DNA of 64,000 nucleotides from Alphaproteobacteria bacterium (GCA_016794145.1 JAEUKP010000014.1:62001-126000); one strand, 5' to 3'; shown: positions 17,748 to 31,106, numbered from the stretch's first letter. Notes: generated by a model from the sequence alone, not told the origin. Numbers and translations are program-made.

Positions 17748-17776
17748 TTGCAATTTTTCTTACGAATCCTTATAAA
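17748..17776 (+). promoter_or_regulatory. rpsB-tsf promoter
   Basis: -35 TTGCAA (17748-17753), 17-bp spacer, -10 TATAAA (17771-17776). The predicted start is about 110 bases before rpsB, leaving a long leader. Confidence 0.65.
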
Positions 17777-17833
17777 CGGCCTCAATTCACATACGGGATT
17801 GGGCCTAAATTCTTAATTTATTCCCTGCCAGTG

Positions 17834-17852
17834 TGACAGAATGGTTCTGTCA
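17834..17852 (+). promoter_or_regulatory. Hairpin in the rpsB leader
   Basis: TGACAGAA-TGG-TTCTGTCA, a perfect 8-bp stem with a 3-base loop, 43 bases before the rpsB start. Leaders of rpsB often bind S2 for autoregulation; whether this hairpin is such a site is unproven. Confidence 0.45.
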
Positions 17853-17895
17853 TTCCCCCCCGTAGAGGTCAAACTGGAAAAAGGAGATATATTCC

Positions 17896-18693
17896 ATGGC
17901 TATGCCTGAATTTACAATGCGTCAATTACTCGAAGCTGGTGTTCACTTTGGTCACCGCACCCGTCGTTGGAACCCAAAAATGCGCCCCTTCATCTTCGGG
18001 GTTCGGAACGATGTTCATATCCTTGACTTGCAACAAACCGTTCCTATGCTGGACCAATCCTTGCGTACAATCCGCGAGATCGTTGCAAAAGGTGGTCGTG
18101 TCCTGTTCGTCGGAACCAAACGTCAGGCTCAGGCAACGATTGCAGCCTCCGCACAACGTTGCGGTCAGTACTACGTCAATCACCGCTGGTTGGGGGGTAT
18201 GCTGACCAACTGGAAAACAGTTACAAACTCGATCAACCGCTTAAAAGAACTTGAATCTTTGTTTGCCCAACCCAAAACTGGCTTCACTAAAAAAGAAGAA
18301 CTGATGTTCCGTCGTGAAATGGAAAAGCTGGAACAATCCATCGGCGGGATCAAAGATATGGGCGGTCAACCTGACGCGATCTTTATCATCGACACCAACA
18401 AAGAAGACATCGCGATTAAAGAAGCCAACAAATTGGGAATTCCTGTCATTGCTGTCATCGACAGTAACTCTTCCCCTGATGGAATTGATTTCCCGATCCC
18501 TGGGAACGATGACGCGCTGCGGGCGATTGAACTTTACTGCGACCTCATCTCTTCCGCAATTCTGGATGGTATTTCGGCAGAGCTTGGTGCCAAAGGAAAA
18601 GACATCGGCGAATCCGTCGACCTTAAAGTTGAACTTCCAGCCGCAGCAAATGAAACCGCTCCGCTGGCTGATGCAAAAGCTGCAAACGCTTAA
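17896..18693 (+). CDS. rpsB: 30S ribosomal protein S2
   Basis: S2 of the small ribosomal subunit, 265 residues. Typical segments: [20 protein letters not shown], then [51 protein letters not shown] and [20 protein letters not shown]. The ribosome site AAGGAGATAT is strong. The alanine-rich C-terminal tail is somewhat extended. A recognisable promoter and leader hairpin precede it, and tsf follows in the usual order after a 94-base spacer with a hairpin. Confidence 0.98.
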   Translation: MAMPEFTMRQLLEAGVHFGHRTRRWNPKMRPFIFGVRNDVHILDLQQTVPMLDQSLRTIREIVAKGGRVLFVGTKRQAQATIAASAQRCGQYYVNHRWLGGMLTNWKTVTNSINRLKELESLFAQPKTGFTKKEELMFRREMEKLEQSIGGIKDMGGQPDAIFIIDTNKEDIAIKEANKLGIPVIAVIDSNSSPDGIDFPIPGNDDALRAIELYCDLISSAILDGISAELGAKGKDIGESVDLKVELPAAANETAPLADAKAANA

Positions 18694-18706
18694 ATTTTAG
18701 TGGACA

Positions 18707-18752
18707 GTGGACAGGTGGCCGTGATCAGTTTTTCTGAACACACCCTGTCCAC
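18707..18752 (+). promoter_or_regulatory. Hairpin between rpsB and tsf
   Basis: Perfect 9-bp stem GTGGACAGG / CCTGTCCAC around a 28-base loop, with no following T-run. It could attenuate transcription or set relative S2 and EF-Ts levels. A second GTGGACAG word lies immediately upstream (18700-18707). Confidence 0.5.
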
Positions 18753-18787
18753 TTCTTACATTCAACCACCAATTAATTGAGGATAAA

Positions 18788-19717
18788 ATGGCAAATATTA
18801 CAGCCGCAATGGTAAAAGAACTGCGCGAAAAAACAGACGCCGGGATGATGGACGCAAAAAATGCATTGGTCGAATGCAATGGCGATATGGAAGCTGCCGT
18901 TGATTACCTGCGCAAAAAAGGATTGGCAAAAGCTGCGAAAAAATCAGGCCGGACCGCCGCCGAAGGTTTGGTGTCTGTATGCGCCGCACCAGGAAACAAA
19001 GAGGCTGGCTTGGTCGAAGTTAACGCCGAAACAGACTTTGTTGCCCGGAACCAACAATTTCAAGACTTTGCAACAAAAGCAGCCCAATTATCCTTGGCTG
19101 CGAATGGGTCTATCGAGTCCTTGGCCGCGGCTCCATATGCTGATGGCAAAACAGCCCAAGAATACCTGACAGGTATGATTGCAACCATTGGTGAGAATAT
19201 GAGCCTCCGCCGCTGTGCAAAGCTCTCTGTATCACAAGGTTATGTCGCCACCTATGTTCACAATGCGATTGCCCCCAATATCGGTAAAATCGGTGTTCTG
19301 GTTGCATTGGAATCTTCTGCTGCGACGGATATCTTGGCAACTCTTGGAAAACAACTTGCAATGCATGTTGCTGCATCTGGGCCTCAATTCCTTGATATCT
19401 CTAGTGTTGATCCAGCCGCAATTGAACGTGAGAAAAATGTTCAACGCGAAACGGCTTTGGCCTCTGGCAAACCTGCAGATATCGTTGAAAAAATGCTGGA
19501 AGGTCGTATGCGCAAATATTACGAAGACGTCTGCCTGACAGAGCAAGCCTTTATCATGGATCCTGATACGAAAGTCTCTGCCGTTATTGAAAAAGCTGCC
19601 AAATCAGCAGGAACATCCATTAAATTGGCCGGCTATGTTCGTTACTCGCTTGGTGAAGGCATTGAAAAAGAGGTCACTGACTTCGCTGCGGAAGTTGCAT
19701 CTGTCGTAAACGGCTAA
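18788..19717 (+). CDS. tsf: Translation elongation factor Ts
   Basis: Guanine-nucleotide exchange factor for EF-Tu, 309 residues. The UBA-like N-terminus is [20 protein letters not shown] and [22 protein letters not shown], followed by [20 protein letters not shown] and the conserved [13 protein letters not shown]. The core ends with [25 protein letters not shown] ribosome site precedes ATG. It is the second gene of the rpsB operon and is closed by a strong terminator; frr and pyrH, often next, are absent. Confidence 0.98.
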   Translation: MANITAAMVKELREKTDAGMMDAKNALVECNGDMEAAVDYLRKKGLAKAAKKSGRTAAEGLVSVCAAPGNKEAGLVEVNAETDFVARNQQFQDFATKAAQLSLAANGSIESLAAAPYADGKTAQEYLTGMIATIGENMSLRRCAKLSVSQGYVATYVHNAIAPNIGKIGVLVALESSAATDILATLGKQLAMHVAASGPQFLDISSVDPAAIEREKNVQRETALASGKPADIVEKMLEGRMRKYYEDVCLTEQAFIMDPDTKVSAVIEKAAKSAGTSIKLAGYVRYSLGEGIEKEVTDFAAEVASVVNG

Positions 19718-19780
19718 TGGATTTTGGCTGTCAGAAAAGCAACAAACCTCTCTTCATAAACATAAAATCATAAACATAAA

Positions 19781-19816
19781 AAAAGAGGACCCTCGTATAA
19801 TCCGGGGTCCTTTTTG
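19781..19816 (+). terminator. Rho-independent terminator after tsf
   Basis: AGGACCC (19786-19792) / GGGTCCT (19805-19811) stem followed by TTTTTG, and preceded by an A-run. Confidence 0.85.
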
Positions 19817-19892
19817 TATAGCACAGGCTTAAAGCGCCGCAGCCACGGGATGACACGCCCTAGGGTCTTATATGGTCATCCTTATATGGTCA

Positions 19893-22466
19893 TCAGTGAT
19901 TTAAATCCGCCCCAGAAACATTCCGTATGGCATCCTGATCGGTGTCATTTTCAGGCGAGGCTATTTGCTTTTCTTCTGACACCTCATTAACCCCCGATGC
20001 CAACATTTGAACCAATAAATCATCTGTTGCGTTGCCATCAATTTTTAATCCAGACCGCGATTGATATGTTTTGATTGATTCAACAAGATGCGGGGACATC
20101 AATCCATTCGGAGTCCCCTTATACAAACCCAGCCGGATTAACTGTTCCTGAATCTGTGAAATAATGACGGGATCAACTGAATGAAGCGGATTAACGGTTT
20201 TCTTGTCAACCTTTGGAGAAAGATTTTTCTCTCCTGGTCTGCTTAAATCTGGTTTTAAATCTGGCTGTGCCACTGTCTTTGACTTAGCAGAATTTGGGGC
20301 AGAATTTGGGGCAGAATTTGGGTTGAGAGATTGATCCTCTTTTACAGTTTGCCGTTCAAGCGCAAGAGCCTCATCCGGTTTTTTAGAATCCGGTAAACCA
20401 GGCTTCCCATCAGCATCCAAATACCCAGGCTTGGTTGCCGCAATTTTACGGGTCAAGCGTATGACGTCATCATCTGTCATGCTTAATTTTCTTTGAAGAT
20501 CAGCCAAAGATTTGACAGCCTCGCTATGACCTTTATCAGCCGCGAGTTTATACCAGAATATGGCTTCATCGGGTTGCGATTCTCCCAACAAGCCATCCTC
20601 TTGCAGCAATCCCAGATTATAAGCCGCCTCGACGACCCCCAAATCAGCAGAGCGTTCAAAATATGTTGCTGCAATTTGAGGATTAAATTCAACCCCAACC
20701 CCTTCAACATAAGCGATGGCAAGATTATAAAGGGCCTCTGGATGATCATGTGACGCGGCAACACGGTACAATTCGATTGCTTTGGCGGTATCTTTCCGGA
20801 CCCCCAAGCCCTGATGATACAAGACACCAAGATTATATTGAGCATTGGAGGATCCATTATGAGCGGATTCTTCAAACCATTTTGCAGCACGCGCATAATC
20901 GACTTTGACGCCAGCATGGCCTGCCGTATAAATTGCAGCCAGGTCATGTTGTGCAAACATATCCCCGGCAAAAGCCTGGGATTCAATATTTGCAATCGGT
21001 TTTGGCAATGATTTGTCTGGTTTAAGACGCGCGGATAAAGGTTCCGTGGGTGCTGTTGCTTTAAAATCTTCAACAGCCTTATCCTGCGCCAAATCTTGCG
21101 GAGACCTTACGGCTTGTGACTTTTCAAGCTCTGTCGACTGCCTTGATTGACTCTGATCCAAAGAATCAAGCGGAGCACTGGCTGTTTGTCCTCCTGGCTC
21201 AATTTGATTCGCAATTTTTGCAGCCTCTGCCATTAACTGGTCTTGCCGAGATGCTGCAGGCGCCGTTGAAACTGGCCCAGAGGAAGGAGCAGAGGAAGGA
21301 GCAGAGGATTGAGGGTCCCGCTCCTCTTTCAAATTTTCTTTTAAATCTTTTGATCCTATATCTTGTATCAATGCAATCGCACCAAATGCAGCAGCCCCAG
21401 CAATGATCGCTGTTACAATTGACACCACAAAAAGGCTTGGCAATTTTGAGGGTGACTTTAAAGAAGATGTAATATTGGATACAGGACTATTCGAATGGGA
21501 AGAGGTGGCTTTTGTTTCATTCGCAGCTTGTGATACTTTTAAGGTATCATCACCTGTCCACGCAGGTTCCTGTGGTAGGTTTGTCCGTGCAGCGACCGCT
21601 TGATCCGTTAAAAGTACCAACGCTTTTGCTTTTAAAATATCTTGCGTTTGCGTCAAGGCCTCTTCAACACCCTCTAACTTGCGTATCAAACGGGCTTTGT
21701 CTTGGGTTAACTGCTCAACCTTTTTAGATAATTTCGTATTTTCTGCAATCGCATCCTCTACGCGAACGATCGCACTCCCGGCGGCTGTTTCAACAGAATT
21801 AAGCTTATCTTGCAACTTATCCTGTAACTTTGCCTGCTCTTCTTGTAACTTTGCCTGCTCTTGTTTCGATGTATCGAGCGCGGCCAATTGATCCTTCAAC
21901 TGGTTTTCCAAACCTATTTGCTTTTCAACCAGTTCTTTTACAAAAACCTCACGTTGGTTGATTTGGGATTCAAGGTCTGTGACTGATTTTTCGTTTTTTC
22001 CGACATGGCTGTTCATGTCCGAAATTTGTTTTCTACAGATTTCAACCTCTTTCCAGAGAATTTCGCGCTCTTTCTCACTCTGACGGAGGCGATCGCCAAG
22101 ATCTGTCAATAGCCTTACAATTTGAAGTTGTTGCAATGGATTCTGAACCCCATTCAATGATGAGAGCGGATTTTCCTTGGTATAATCTTCTTTTTTGGCC
22201 GGCTGTGGGTCTGGCCCTTTCAGATCGTCGGGAGAAGCGGGTATCGATGTAGACAGAACAGTCGAGCCATTCGAGACAGCCTTCATTTCGACATCCAAAG
22301 AAAGATCGGACTCGATTTCCTTCCCTTTTTGGACCTCGTCCTCTGCCGCATGTTCAGACAAAAATTGTCGCGCGGTTTGAGACGGCAAAGATCCTCCAGA
22401 CTGGTTGGCCGCACGCTTCATGACCCAGTCTTGTAAACTAAACTTTTTACCCGAATTGTCTTCCAT
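19893..22466 (-). CDS. PodJ-like polarity protein (coiled coil, TM, Sel1 repeats, peptidoglycan-binding domain)
   Basis: About 857 residues from ATG 22466 (MEDNSGKKFSLQDWVMKRAA); an upstream ATG at 22484 is possible. The order is: cytoplasmic low-complexity and coiled-coil region (about 100-300, rich in Q, K, E, with a repeated EEQAKLQDK), one membrane helix at about 345-366 (FVVSIVTAIIAGAAAFGAIA), a periplasmic S/P-rich linker, Sel1-type TPRs at about 502-662 (AQYNLGVLYHQGLGVRKDTA, then EALYNLAIAYVEGVGVEFNP) and a C-terminal PG_binding_1 domain (about 765-825). This is the architecture of Caulobacter PodJ, which organises the new cell pole. The divergent neighbour chpT belongs to the same cell-cycle network. 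Sequence identity to PodJ was not tested. Confidence 0.82.
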   Translation of the reverse strand: MEDNSGKKFSLQDWVMKRAANQSGGSLPSQTARQFLSEHAAEDEVQKGKEIESDLSLDVEMKAVSNGSTVLSTSIPASPDDLKGPDPQPAKKEDYTKENPLSSLNGVQNPLQQLQIVRLLTDLGDRLRQSEKEREILWKEVEICRKQISDMNSHVGKNEKSVTDLESQINQREVFVKELVEKQIGLENQLKDQLAALDTSKQEQAKLQEEQAKLQDKLQDKLNSVETAAGSAIVRVEDAIAENTKLSKKVEQLTQDKARLIRKLEGVEEALTQTQDILKAKALVLLTDQAVAARTNLPQEPAWTGDDTLKVSQAANETKATSSHSNSPVSNITSSLKSPSKLPSLFVVSIVTAIIAGAAAFGAIALIQDIGSKDLKENLKEERDPQSSAPSSAPSSGPVSTAPAASRQDQLMAEAAKIANQIEPGGQTASAPLDSLDQSQSRQSTELEKSQAVRSPQDLAQDKAVEDFKATAPTEPLSARLKPDKSLPKPIANIESQAFAGDMFAQHDLAAIYTAGHAGVKVDYARAAKWFEESAHNGSSNAQYNLGVLYHQGLGVRKDTAKAIELYRVAASHDHPEALYNLAIAYVEGVGVEFNPQIAATYFERSADLGVVEAAYNLGLLQEDGLLGESQPDEAIFWYKLAADKGHSEAVKSLADLQRKLSMTDDDVIRLTRKIAATKPGYLDADGKPGLPDSKKPDEALALERQTVKEDQSLNPNSAPNSAPNSAKSKTVAQPDLKPDLSRPGEKNLSPKVDKKTVNPLHSVDPVIISQIQEQLIRLGLYKGTPNGLMSPHLVESIKTYQSRSGLKIDGNATDDLLVQMLASGVNEVSEEKQIASPENDTDQDAIRNVSGADLNH

Positions 22467-22619
22467 GCCAATGACCATAATCATTTTGTATAATCTATCC
22501 AAGAAAAAAAACAAAAAATCGAGAGTTTTCCACAGGAGACAGCAGATTCGAGAGCTTGGCAAAAGAGTTAAAATCTGCCACTTTGTGATTTACAAAGCGA
22601 ATCTGGAGTTTTTATTATT

Positions 22620-23300
22620 ATGTCATTAAAAGACCAAGAAATTACAGCCCTTATGGAGCTTCTTTCTTCACGGATATGCCATGATCTTGTCTCGCCTGTC
22701 GGCGCAATCAATAATGGTTTAGAATTTATGGAAGACATGGCTGATGATGAGGAGGGCCGCAAAGAGGCCACCCAACTGATTGCCCATAGTGCAACCGCTG
22801 CAGGTGCACGATTAATGGCTTTTCGTCTTGCGTATGGGTCCGGGGCTGTTGACGGCCATGTAAAGCCTGAAGATATCCAGAAAGCCTTTGGCGCACTGAT
22901 CCGGACAGATGGAAAAATCCGTCAAAGCTGGGATCCTTTTGGCCCTCTTGGAATTCCGCCCTCCTCGCGCGCTTTTTGTAAAATTCTTATGGGATGCTTG
23001 ATGATGGCAGGTGACTGCCTGCCGAAAGGTGGTATGATTTTTGTTGATCCTGGGACAGGACCAGAAACTCTTATAAAAGCGGAGGGAGTCGGCGCAGTCG
23101 TTCGTGAGGGTGTTGAAGATGCCCTATCCGGAAAAACAAACCTGACAGATGTCGATCCACGTCTTGTTCACCCCTATATCCTTGGACAATCCGCGCGCAC
23201 ATACGGATACGATATTAAATTAAAAGAGAAAACAGAAACAGAGATCACATGGTCTTTCTCGCTTTCATCATCGACAGAGCCCAGATTACATGAAGCTTGA
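22620..23300 (+). CDS. chpT: Histidine phosphotransferase ChpT
   Basis: Phosphotransferase relaying phosphate from CckA to CtrA and CpdR, the master cell-cycle pathway of alphaproteobacteria. It is 226 residues. The phospho-accepting histidine lies in LLSSRICHDLVSPVGAINNG (about residue 20), matching the ChpT pattern CHDL-x-SPVGAI-x-NGLE. The second domain is the degenerate histidine-kinase ATPase fold. There is a GGAG about 13 bases from ATG, a long spacing. It overlaps the next gene by 11 bases. The presence of chpT indicates a CtrA pathway in this organism. Confidence 0.9.
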   Translation: MSLKDQEITALMELLSSRICHDLVSPVGAINNGLEFMEDMADDEEGRKEATQLIAHSATAAGARLMAFRLAYGSGAVDGHVKPEDIQKAFGALIRTDGKIRQSWDPFGPLGIPPSSRAFCKILMGCLMMAGDCLPKGGMIFVDPGTGPETLIKAEGVGAVVREGVEDALSGKTNLTDVDPRLVHPYILGQSARTYGYDIKLKEKTETEITWSFSLSSSTEPRLHEA

Positions 23301-24336
23301 CCTTGCAACGCTTCTTCTTCAAAGAAGATTCCGAGCACCGGATCACTGGGACTGGAGCTATCGAAGCTTTCATGATGGGACCAAAATAAGGTATGGACAG
23401 GTCCGTGCACGTAAACCCTATCAGGCAGTTGCTGTTATTATCGGTGGCCTACGAGATTTTGGAGAGCAATATTACGAGCTGGCCAATGAATTAGAAGATA
23501 AACACATAAAATCCATCATCATTGATCTACCAGGTCAGGGAGGGTCGAGCCGCTATCTTCCCGATGAACCTATGAAACGCCACTCAAACGGTTTTGATGT
23601 TGTTCTGTCACAACTACATAGCATAATGGACGAGATCGTTCTGTCTGCAGCGATTGATAGCGAAGATAATCACAAACGCCTCCCGTGCGTATTAATCGGA
23701 CACTCTATGGGGGCGCATCTTTCGCTCAGATACTTGTCTGAATATAACAGATCATCAAGAGGATCCACTATTTTTAAAGCCGCAACTCTTTCGGCTCCTA
23801 TGATTGGAATTCAAGCTGTCAATCAATTTCCGCCTCTCTTACGACATGTCATTTTAAAAATTCTTAGCCTTTTCCCAAAATCTTTCGTTCCGGGTGGATG
23901 CGCTTGGTATGACGGATATCGTGAACGTTTTGCTTTCAAAGGCATCTTTTCAACAGACCCAGAACGTTATGAGCTTCAACGCGCGTATTTTTCAGATCCT
24001 GACCATCAGTTTTTGGTGATCGGCAGTCCAACCAATAAATGGCTTTTAGATGCTTATTATTCCTGCCAAAAAATGGAAAAGAAAGACTATTTAGAGAAAA
24101 TTGAAATTCCTGTTCTGATTGGGTTGGCCGGATCTGACAAATTGATTGAGAATACAAGCATTCTTGAGGCTGCAAAGCGATTGAAACAAAGCGAGTTAAT
24201 GGAAATTCCGAACTGCCATCATGAGATTTTTATGGAATCTGACAAATTCAGAAAGCCATTTGTTGAACGTTTCTTTACTTTTATAGAGGAGAATGTTCTA
24301 AATAAGACCGATAAGGGTAAAACTTATATTCAATAA
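23290..24336 (+). CDS. Alpha/beta hydrolase, lysophospholipase-like
   Basis: 348-residue soluble hydrolase of the PldB/monoacylglycerol lipase type. The nucleophile elbow is GHSMG (about residue 138-142, in LIGHSMGAHLSLRYL), preceded by IIDLPGQGGSSRYLPDEPMK with the oxyanion region. The acid is likely in LAGSDKLIENT and the histidine in IPNCHHEIFMES. The substrate is unknown. The start overlaps the end of chpT, so the two are probably co-expressed; a hydrolase of this class next to chpT is seen in other alphaproteobacteria, but its link to cell-cycle control is not known. Confidence 0.85.
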   Translation: MKLDLATLLLQRRFRAPDHWDWSYRSFHDGTKIRYGQVRARKPYQAVAVIIGGLRDFGEQYYELANELEDKHIKSIIIDLPGQGGSSRYLPDEPMKRHSNGFDVVLSQLHSIMDEIVLSAAIDSEDNHKRLPCVLIGHSMGAHLSLRYLSEYNRSSRGSTIFKAATLSAPMIGIQAVNQFPPLLRHVILKILSLFPKSFVPGGCAWYDGYRERFAFKGIFSTDPERYELQRAYFSDPDHQFLVIGSPTNKWLLDAYYSCQKMEKKDYLEKIEIPVLIGLAGSDKLIENTSILEAAKRLKQSELMEIPNCHHEIFMESDKFRKPFVERFFTFIEENVLNKTDKGKTYIQ

Positions 24337-24389
24337 ATTTATATTCAACAACGTGATAAAATAACATGACAAATACTCTGGAGATAAAA

Positions 24390-24611
24390 ATGGACGAAAC
24401 AAATTTAAACAAATTCCGCCTGAGTGATCGTGTCTTTTACGCGCTTAAACTTGCGGTAGACCAAAAAGACGGTCAAGTTGCTGCCGCTTTGGTGAATGTT
24501 CTAGAATTAGCCATGACAAGAAACTCTGGTGGTGGAGAATTCGTTGAACGGCGGGATTTCCCGAAAGAAGTCGAAGCACTCCTCGACGAAGCCCGTGCCT
24601 TGAAGAAATAA
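24390..24611 (+). CDS. Conserved small protein of unknown function
   Basis: 73 residues from ATG 24390, chosen because GGAG sits six bases before it; an ATG at 24366 would add eight residues. It has a helical first half (LSDRVFYALKLAVDQKDGQV, then AAALVNVLELAMTRN) and a conserved-looking NSGGGEFVERRDFP segment. No membrane helix or known motif. Similar small genes occur beside chpT in related bacteria as far as I recall. It converges on ligA with only 17 bases between their ends. Confidence 0.65.
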   Translation: MDETNLNKFRLSDRVFYALKLAVDQKDGQVAAALVNVLELAMTRNSGGGEFVERRDFPKEVEALLDEARALKK

Positions 24612-24628
24612 GAAGAAATAATCTTATA

Positions 24629-28410
<3,782 letters not shown>

Positions 28411-28429
28411 CGCTGCCCCTGCCCCTCTC

Positions 28430-29260
28430 TCAGTCCGGCTTCAAAAGGCCGGAGATCGTCCGGTCAACCCATGACCGTTGGTCTTTTAAGTTGGCCCGCT
28501 GGGCTGGATCCAAAATCGCATAACTGTCTTTATACCATTCGCTGCCCGGATAATTATGCCCCAAAACTGCCGCGACATGGGTTGCTTCTGTCTTCAATCC
28601 AAGAGATGTATATGACTCGACAAGCCTGTGCAGGGCCTCTGGAACATGTGTTGTGCTTTGATAATTTTTTACAACTGTTGAAAAGCGATTGATCGCGGCA
28701 TTATATTCACCTTTTTCTTGATAATAACGGCCAACATCCATTTCTTTTCCTGCCAAATGATCAATCACCAAATCTCTTTTAAACCTTGCTTCACGTGCAT
28801 ATTTACTATCGGGGAATCGATTAATCACGGTATCAAGCGCATCAAGGGCACTCTGCGTCATCGCCTGATCACGACGTACATCTGTTATTTGTTCGTAATA
28901 ACACATGGCTTTAAGATAATAGGCATGATCAACGTTCGGATGTCCTGGATGCAGTTCTACAAACCGATCAATTGCTACAATTGCATCATCATATTTTAAA
29001 TGGTCATAGGCCACTTCGGCTTGTCGGATTTGCGCCTGCGTTGCATAATCAGAGTATGGGTGCTGACGTTCGACCTCTGAGTATAGCTTACTGGCTTTTG
29101 TATATTCTTTGTTTTTATCCGCCTCTTGCGCTTCTTTGAAAATCTGCTCGGCAGGCCGCTCAAGAGTAAGAGGATCAACCTTGTCTTTTTTTGATGAACA
29201 AGCAGTCAACCCAAAAACGGGAATAAGCGCGATGAGCAGTATATTTTTGAACACGGTCAT
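28430..29260 (-). CDS. bamD: Outer membrane assembly lipoprotein BamD
   Basis: Lipoprotein of the BAM complex that inserts beta-barrel proteins into the outer membrane. From ATG 29260 (MTVFKNILLIALIPVFGLTA) it is 276 residues; AAAGGAT precedes this start, which is preferred over one eight codons upstream. The lipobox is LTACSS, with the lipidated cysteine at about residue 21. Tetratricopeptide repeats follow (AEQIFKEAQEADKNKEYTKA, then SKLYSEVERQHPYSDYA). The order lpxC-bamD-recN-ligA is a conserved alphaproteobacterial arrangement. A+T-rich compared with both neighbours. Confidence 0.96.
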   Translation of the reverse strand: MTVFKNILLIALIPVFGLTACSSKKDKVDPLTLERPAEQIFKEAQEADKNKEYTKASKLYSEVERQHPYSDYATQAQIRQAEVAYDHLKYDDAIVAIDRFVELHPGHPNVDHAYYLKAMCYYEQITDVRRDQAMTQSALDALDTVINRFPDSKYAREARFKRDLVIDHLAGKEMDVGRYYQEKGEYNAAINRFSTVVKNYQSTTHVPEALHRLVESYTSLGLKTEATHVAAVLGHNYPGSEWYKDSYAILDPAQRANLKDQRSWVDRTISGLLKPD

Positions 29261-29295
29261 AAAATTTATCCTTTTGTCTTTCATCCGCCCAGATT

Positions 29296-29326
29296 AAAGC
29301 CCCTTGCCAGAACTTCAAGGGGCTTT
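29296..29326 (-). terminator. Hairpin between lpxC and bamD
   Basis: AAAGCCCCTTG / CAAGGGGCTTT, an 11-bp perfect stem with a 9-base loop. The T-run is stronger on the plus strand (CTTTTTC) and short on the minus strand, so termination after lpxC may be partial. Confidence 0.65.
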
Positions 29327-29378
29327 TTCAGAAAATATGCGGACATGCACGGAAAGTTTAGAAAAAATCAAAAGGGAA

Positions 29379-30326
29379 TTAAGCCGCAACAATCGCCGAC
29401 TGCGCTGCAGGCTTCACGTCCTGAGTGATCACAGCAGGAGACACCACAACCGGATCTGCGAGCATATCAATATACAGATCCACCCATTCCCAATGATCCG
29501 GATGGGCAAATAATTCGTGCAAGACGCGGTTATTCATATTATGACCAGGCTTGACCGCCTCATAATGTCCCAAAATCTGGCCTCCGGCGATATAAATATC
29601 CCCGACAGCATCCAGAACCTTGTGACGGGCGAATTCGTCCGCATGGCGCAAGCCTTCCGGATTCAGGATGGCTTTATCATCCAACACCACCGCGTTCTCC
29701 AACGACCCACCCAAAGCCAAACCCATGGCCCGCAACGCTTTGACCTCATGCGCAAACCCGAATGTCCGCGCATCCGATATTTTGGCTTCGAAATCGCCGT
29801 TCATCAATTCGATCGCAAAGGCTTGTTTGCCGATGGAAGGATGAGAAAAGTCAATTGCCACTTGAAAACGGGACCCGACCCCCGGCTTTAAAACCACGGA
29901 TTTATCCCCGTCAACGACAGAAATATCTTTCAAAATCCGGATAGCCCGACGGGGAGCGGTCTGGGTTTTTAACCCGACATCACGGATAGCCTGTACAAAA
30001 GGTTCCGAACTGCCGTCCATAATCGGGACTTCGGGCCCATCGAGCTCGATCACCGCGTTATCCACGCCGCAAGCCGACAACGCCGCCATTAAATGTTCAA
30101 TTGTGCCAACCGAAACACCGGCTTTATTGGCAACCACCGTGCACAAACGGGTATCCACCACCGAATCCCATCGCGCAGGGATCAGATTGTCGCGGTCTGC
30201 GACATCGACACGGCAAAAGGTCAGTCCGGCGCCCACATCAGCGGGCAACAGGCGCAACACCGTCTCGGCTCCGGAATGGAGCCCGACACCAGACAATTCA
30301 ACTGGACGAGATACGGTGTGTTGCAT
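29379..30326 (-). CDS. lpxC: UDP-3-O-acyl-N-acetylglucosamine deacetylase
   Basis: Zn-dependent committed step of lipid A synthesis, 315 residues. Zinc ligands: the histidine of GTIEHLMAALSACGVDN and the H/D pair of ADEFARHKVLDAVGDIYIAG; the catalytic histidine is in GHNMNNRVLHELF near a later loop. The start gives MQHTVSRPVELSGVGLHSGA, the family N-terminus, with AAAGGGG as ribosome site. The C-terminus has an alanine-rich tail beyond the core. It shows that the organism makes lipid A. ftsZ, the usual upstream neighbour, is not present; carB and a mobile unit lie there instead. Confidence 0.97.
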   Translation of the reverse strand: MQHTVSRPVELSGVGLHSGAETVLRLLPADVGAGLTFCRVDVADRDNLIPARWDSVVDTRLCTVVANKAGVSVGTIEHLMAALSACGVDNAVIELDGPEVPIMDGSSEPFVQAIRDVGLKTQTAPRRAIRILKDISVVDGDKSVVLKPGVGSRFQVAIDFSHPSIGKQAFAIELMNGDFEAKISDARTFGFAHEVKALRAMGLALGGSLENAVVLDDKAILNPEGLRHADEFARHKVLDAVGDIYIAGGQILGHYEAVKPGHNMNNRVLHELFAHPDHWEWVDLYIDMLADPVVVSPAVITQDVKPAAQSAIVAA

Positions 30327-30630
30327 AGAAAGCCTAACCCCTTTGAGTGTTATTTTCTTTCCCTAAAATAGGTTTTTTAACCTTTCCTGACAATTCACTC
30401 TCCGTTGCGAATTGTTACAGGAATGATTTTCTGCCGGAAAATCCAAAAATCAGGCATAAAAAGACTTGCCAATCCGGCCATATATCACTATTGAAGTGGC
30501 TTCAGTGCCAACAAAAAAACCAAACGGACACCCATGCCCCTTTGCACTGAAAACCGAGCTTTACTAACCGTCATTGCAAGCATCAGCGAAGCAATTAAAA
30601 GTGATTTCATTTCAATTTATGCGCATTGTT
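30327..30630. other. Intergenic region between lpxC and the GxxExxY unit
   Basis: Holds the lpxC leader (minus strand). I see no coding frame with a credible start and no strong terminator; scattered A+T-rich sequence only. Confidence 0.5.
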
Positions 30631-30638
30631 TTTTAAAA

Positions 30639-31106
30639 CCTCACGCAGAGAACGCAAAGGTTTCGCAGAGTTCACGGAGCAATAAACAATGACCTCCATA
30701 CAACAAAATGAATTAACTTCACAAATTATTGGCATTGCCATCAAAATTCATAAACAAATCGGTTCAGGACTTCTTGAATCTGCCTATCATCATTGCATGA
30801 AATTAGAACTTACAAAGGCGAAAATCCCCTTCCAATCAGAAATAATTTTTCCAGTCATTTATGATGGGGAAGAAATTGAATCAGGATATCGTATTGACTT
30901 ATTAATTGATAAAAAACTTGTTGTTGAACTAAAAAGTGTTGAAAATATTACTGAAATTCATAAGGCACAACTTCTGACATACTTGCGCATGGGGCAATTC
31001 CCGCTTGGACTTATTTTAAACTTTAAAGAACCACTTCTCAAAAACGGTATATACCGCTTTATAAACTCTGCGAACTCTGCGGAGCCTCAGCGAACTCTGC
31101 GTGAGG
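30639..31106 (+). mobile_element. GxxExxY gene unit bounded by 12-bp inverted repeats
   Basis: CCTCACGCAGAG (30639-30650) and its exact reverse complement CTCTGCGTGAGG (31095-31106) bound a single gene. Similarity extends a few bases both ways (TTTTA...CCTCACGCAGAG...CGC). More CGCAGAG / CTCTGCG words lie just inside each end (30664-30670, 31066-31082). The right repeat encodes the last residues of the protein. No clear target duplication is seen, and mobility is inferred from the end structure and from related words at 6041-6622. Confidence 0.6.

Noticed and set aside
17700-17895. Possible tRNA or other stable RNA before rpsB
   Set aside because: No cloverleaf or acceptor stem; the hairpin is better explained as part of the rpsB leader.
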